The notes under the pieces: generated by a model
Told to the model about the DNA's origin: nothing
The model's database searches: none
The model's input: the letters and a program-made list of their open reading frames with translations, nothing else
Translations under genes and position numbers: made by a program
Shown here: in pieces, positions 63,607 to 64,000 of the stretch
How the letters are laid out: each line of letters opens with the position of its first letter
How positions within the stretch are numbered: the first letter of the stretch is position 1
Assembly: GCF_009725985.1 (NCBI RefSeq)
Contig: NZ_RCNR01000021.1
Coordinates: forward strand, 16,086-80,085
Length of the DNA: 64,000 bases
DNA from: Zobellia amurskyensis
Lineage (GTDB): Bacteria; Bacteroidota; Bacteroidia; Flavobacteriales; Flavobacteriaceae
Reading direction: 5' to 3'

Positions 63607-64000
63607 ATGAGCACATCTAAAATAGCGATTATCGGCTTAGGCTATGTCGGACTTCCCTTAGCACGTCTGTTCGCTACCAAATACCCTGTAATAGGTTTTG
63701 ATATCAACCAGAAAAGGATTGAAGAACTTCAATCCGGTAAAGACAATACACTTGAAGTAAGTGATGAAGATTTAAAAGCTGTCCTACAAAGTACGCCTAA
63801 GTTTGATATAGGTCTTCACTGTAGCTCTAACTTAGAAGATATTGCAGATTGCAACTATTATGTTGTAACAGTACCAACACCTGTTGACAGTACAAACAGA
63901 CCTATTTTGACACCGCTTTATAAATCGAGTGAAACAGTAGGAAAAGTATTAAAAAAAGGGGATTTAGTTATTTACGAATCTACTGTCTATCCAGGAGTAA
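63607..64000 (+). CDS. WbpO/TviB-like nucleotide-sugar dehydrogenase (partial, cut by window end)
   Basis: The first 131 codons of a UDP-sugar 6-dehydrogenase. They read IAIIGLGYVGLPLARLF (NAD-binding), IGFDINQKRIEEL, YYVVTVPTPVDSTNRP and VIYESTVYPGV, which is where the window ends. The VPTPVD...P pattern is that of UDP-HexNAc dehydrogenases rather than of the Ugd at 57345. With the epimerase encoded 10 bases upstream it should supply UDP-GalNAcA or UDP-GlcNAcA. The 3' end and catalytic Cys lie outside the window. Confidence 0.85.
   Translation, partial: MSTSKIAIIGLGYVGLPLARLFATKYPVIGFDINQKRIEELQSGKDNTLEVSDEDLKAVLQSTPKFDIGLHCSSNLEDIADCNYYVVTVPTPVDSTNRPILTPLYKSSETVGKVLKKGDLVIYESTVYPGV

Overview
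The window looks like chromosome from a marine member of the Flavobacteriaceae (Bacteroidetes), in the style of Zobellia or Maribacter. The evidence is low GC, TAnnTTTG-type -7 promoter elements, C-terminal type IX secretion (T9SS) sorting domains, a hybrid two-component regulator with AraC output, DUF4861/GH88/sulfatase carbohydrate genes, and Wza/Wzc exopolysaccharide genes. The genus is an inference. No rRNA, tRNA, CRISPR array or insertion sequence was seen.

Region 1 (about 0.2-22.2 kb) is mostly carbohydrate use. It holds a propeller-type regulator, a guanine deaminase, a frameshifted maltose/galactoside O-acetyltransferase, and a sulfated-uronate utilisation locus. That locus has two arms. 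The minus arm is kduI-kduD-DUF4861. The plus arm is a hybrid sensor (HTCS) followed by a GH88 unsaturated glucuronyl hydrolase, a beta-helix protein and a formylglycine sulfatase. GH88 and the sulfatase would release and desulfate unsaturated uronates, and KduI/KduD would carry the product toward KDG. No SusC/SusD pair or polysaccharide lyase is present. Next come a large DUF5060 glycosidase-like protein and an apbE-DUF4266-DUF3570 operon, probably for covalent flavinylation.

Region 2 (about 22.2-49 kb) is the most unusual part. It is a compact divergent nonribosomal peptide locus bracketed by two giant related T9SS proteins. The minus arm is hupE-like metal permease, NRPS (C-A-T-TE) and Sfp-type phosphopantetheinyl transferase. 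The plus arm is a stand-alone adenylation enzyme, a stand-alone carrier protein, an NRPS of C-A-T layout, a histidine-rich small protein and a TonB-dependent receptor. The A domain of the plus-arm NRPS is interrupted between motifs A8 and A9/A10 by a complete PP-loop ATPase. This insert has a zinc-ribbon-like CxxC...CxxC, an SGGKDS loop, a further CxxC and a later single Cys. Its A-domain pocket reads like an asparagine code, and the thioesterase in the other NRPS has Cys where Ser is usual. Together with the flanking metal-transport genes, this suggests an uncharacterised peptide metallophore with a thioamide or amide modification. The assembly order and chemistry are inferred.

Region 3 (about 41.7 kb and 49.3-64 kb) is an exopolysaccharide/capsule locus. 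It has a CpsB-type PHP phosphatase, Wzc-like kinase, Wza-like export lipoprotein, CapD/WbpM-like dehydratase, DegT-type sugar aminotransferase, UDP-glucuronate decarboxylase, UDP-glucose dehydrogenase, UDP-glucuronate 4-epimerase, an MBOAT/SGNH O-acetylation pair, a WbpP-like epimerase and the start of a WbpO/TviB-like dehydrogenase cut by the window edge. These genes would supply GlcA, Xyl, GalA, GalNAc(A) and an aminated dideoxy sugar. No glycosyltransferase, flippase or polymerase lies in the window, so the locus continues beyond the right edge.
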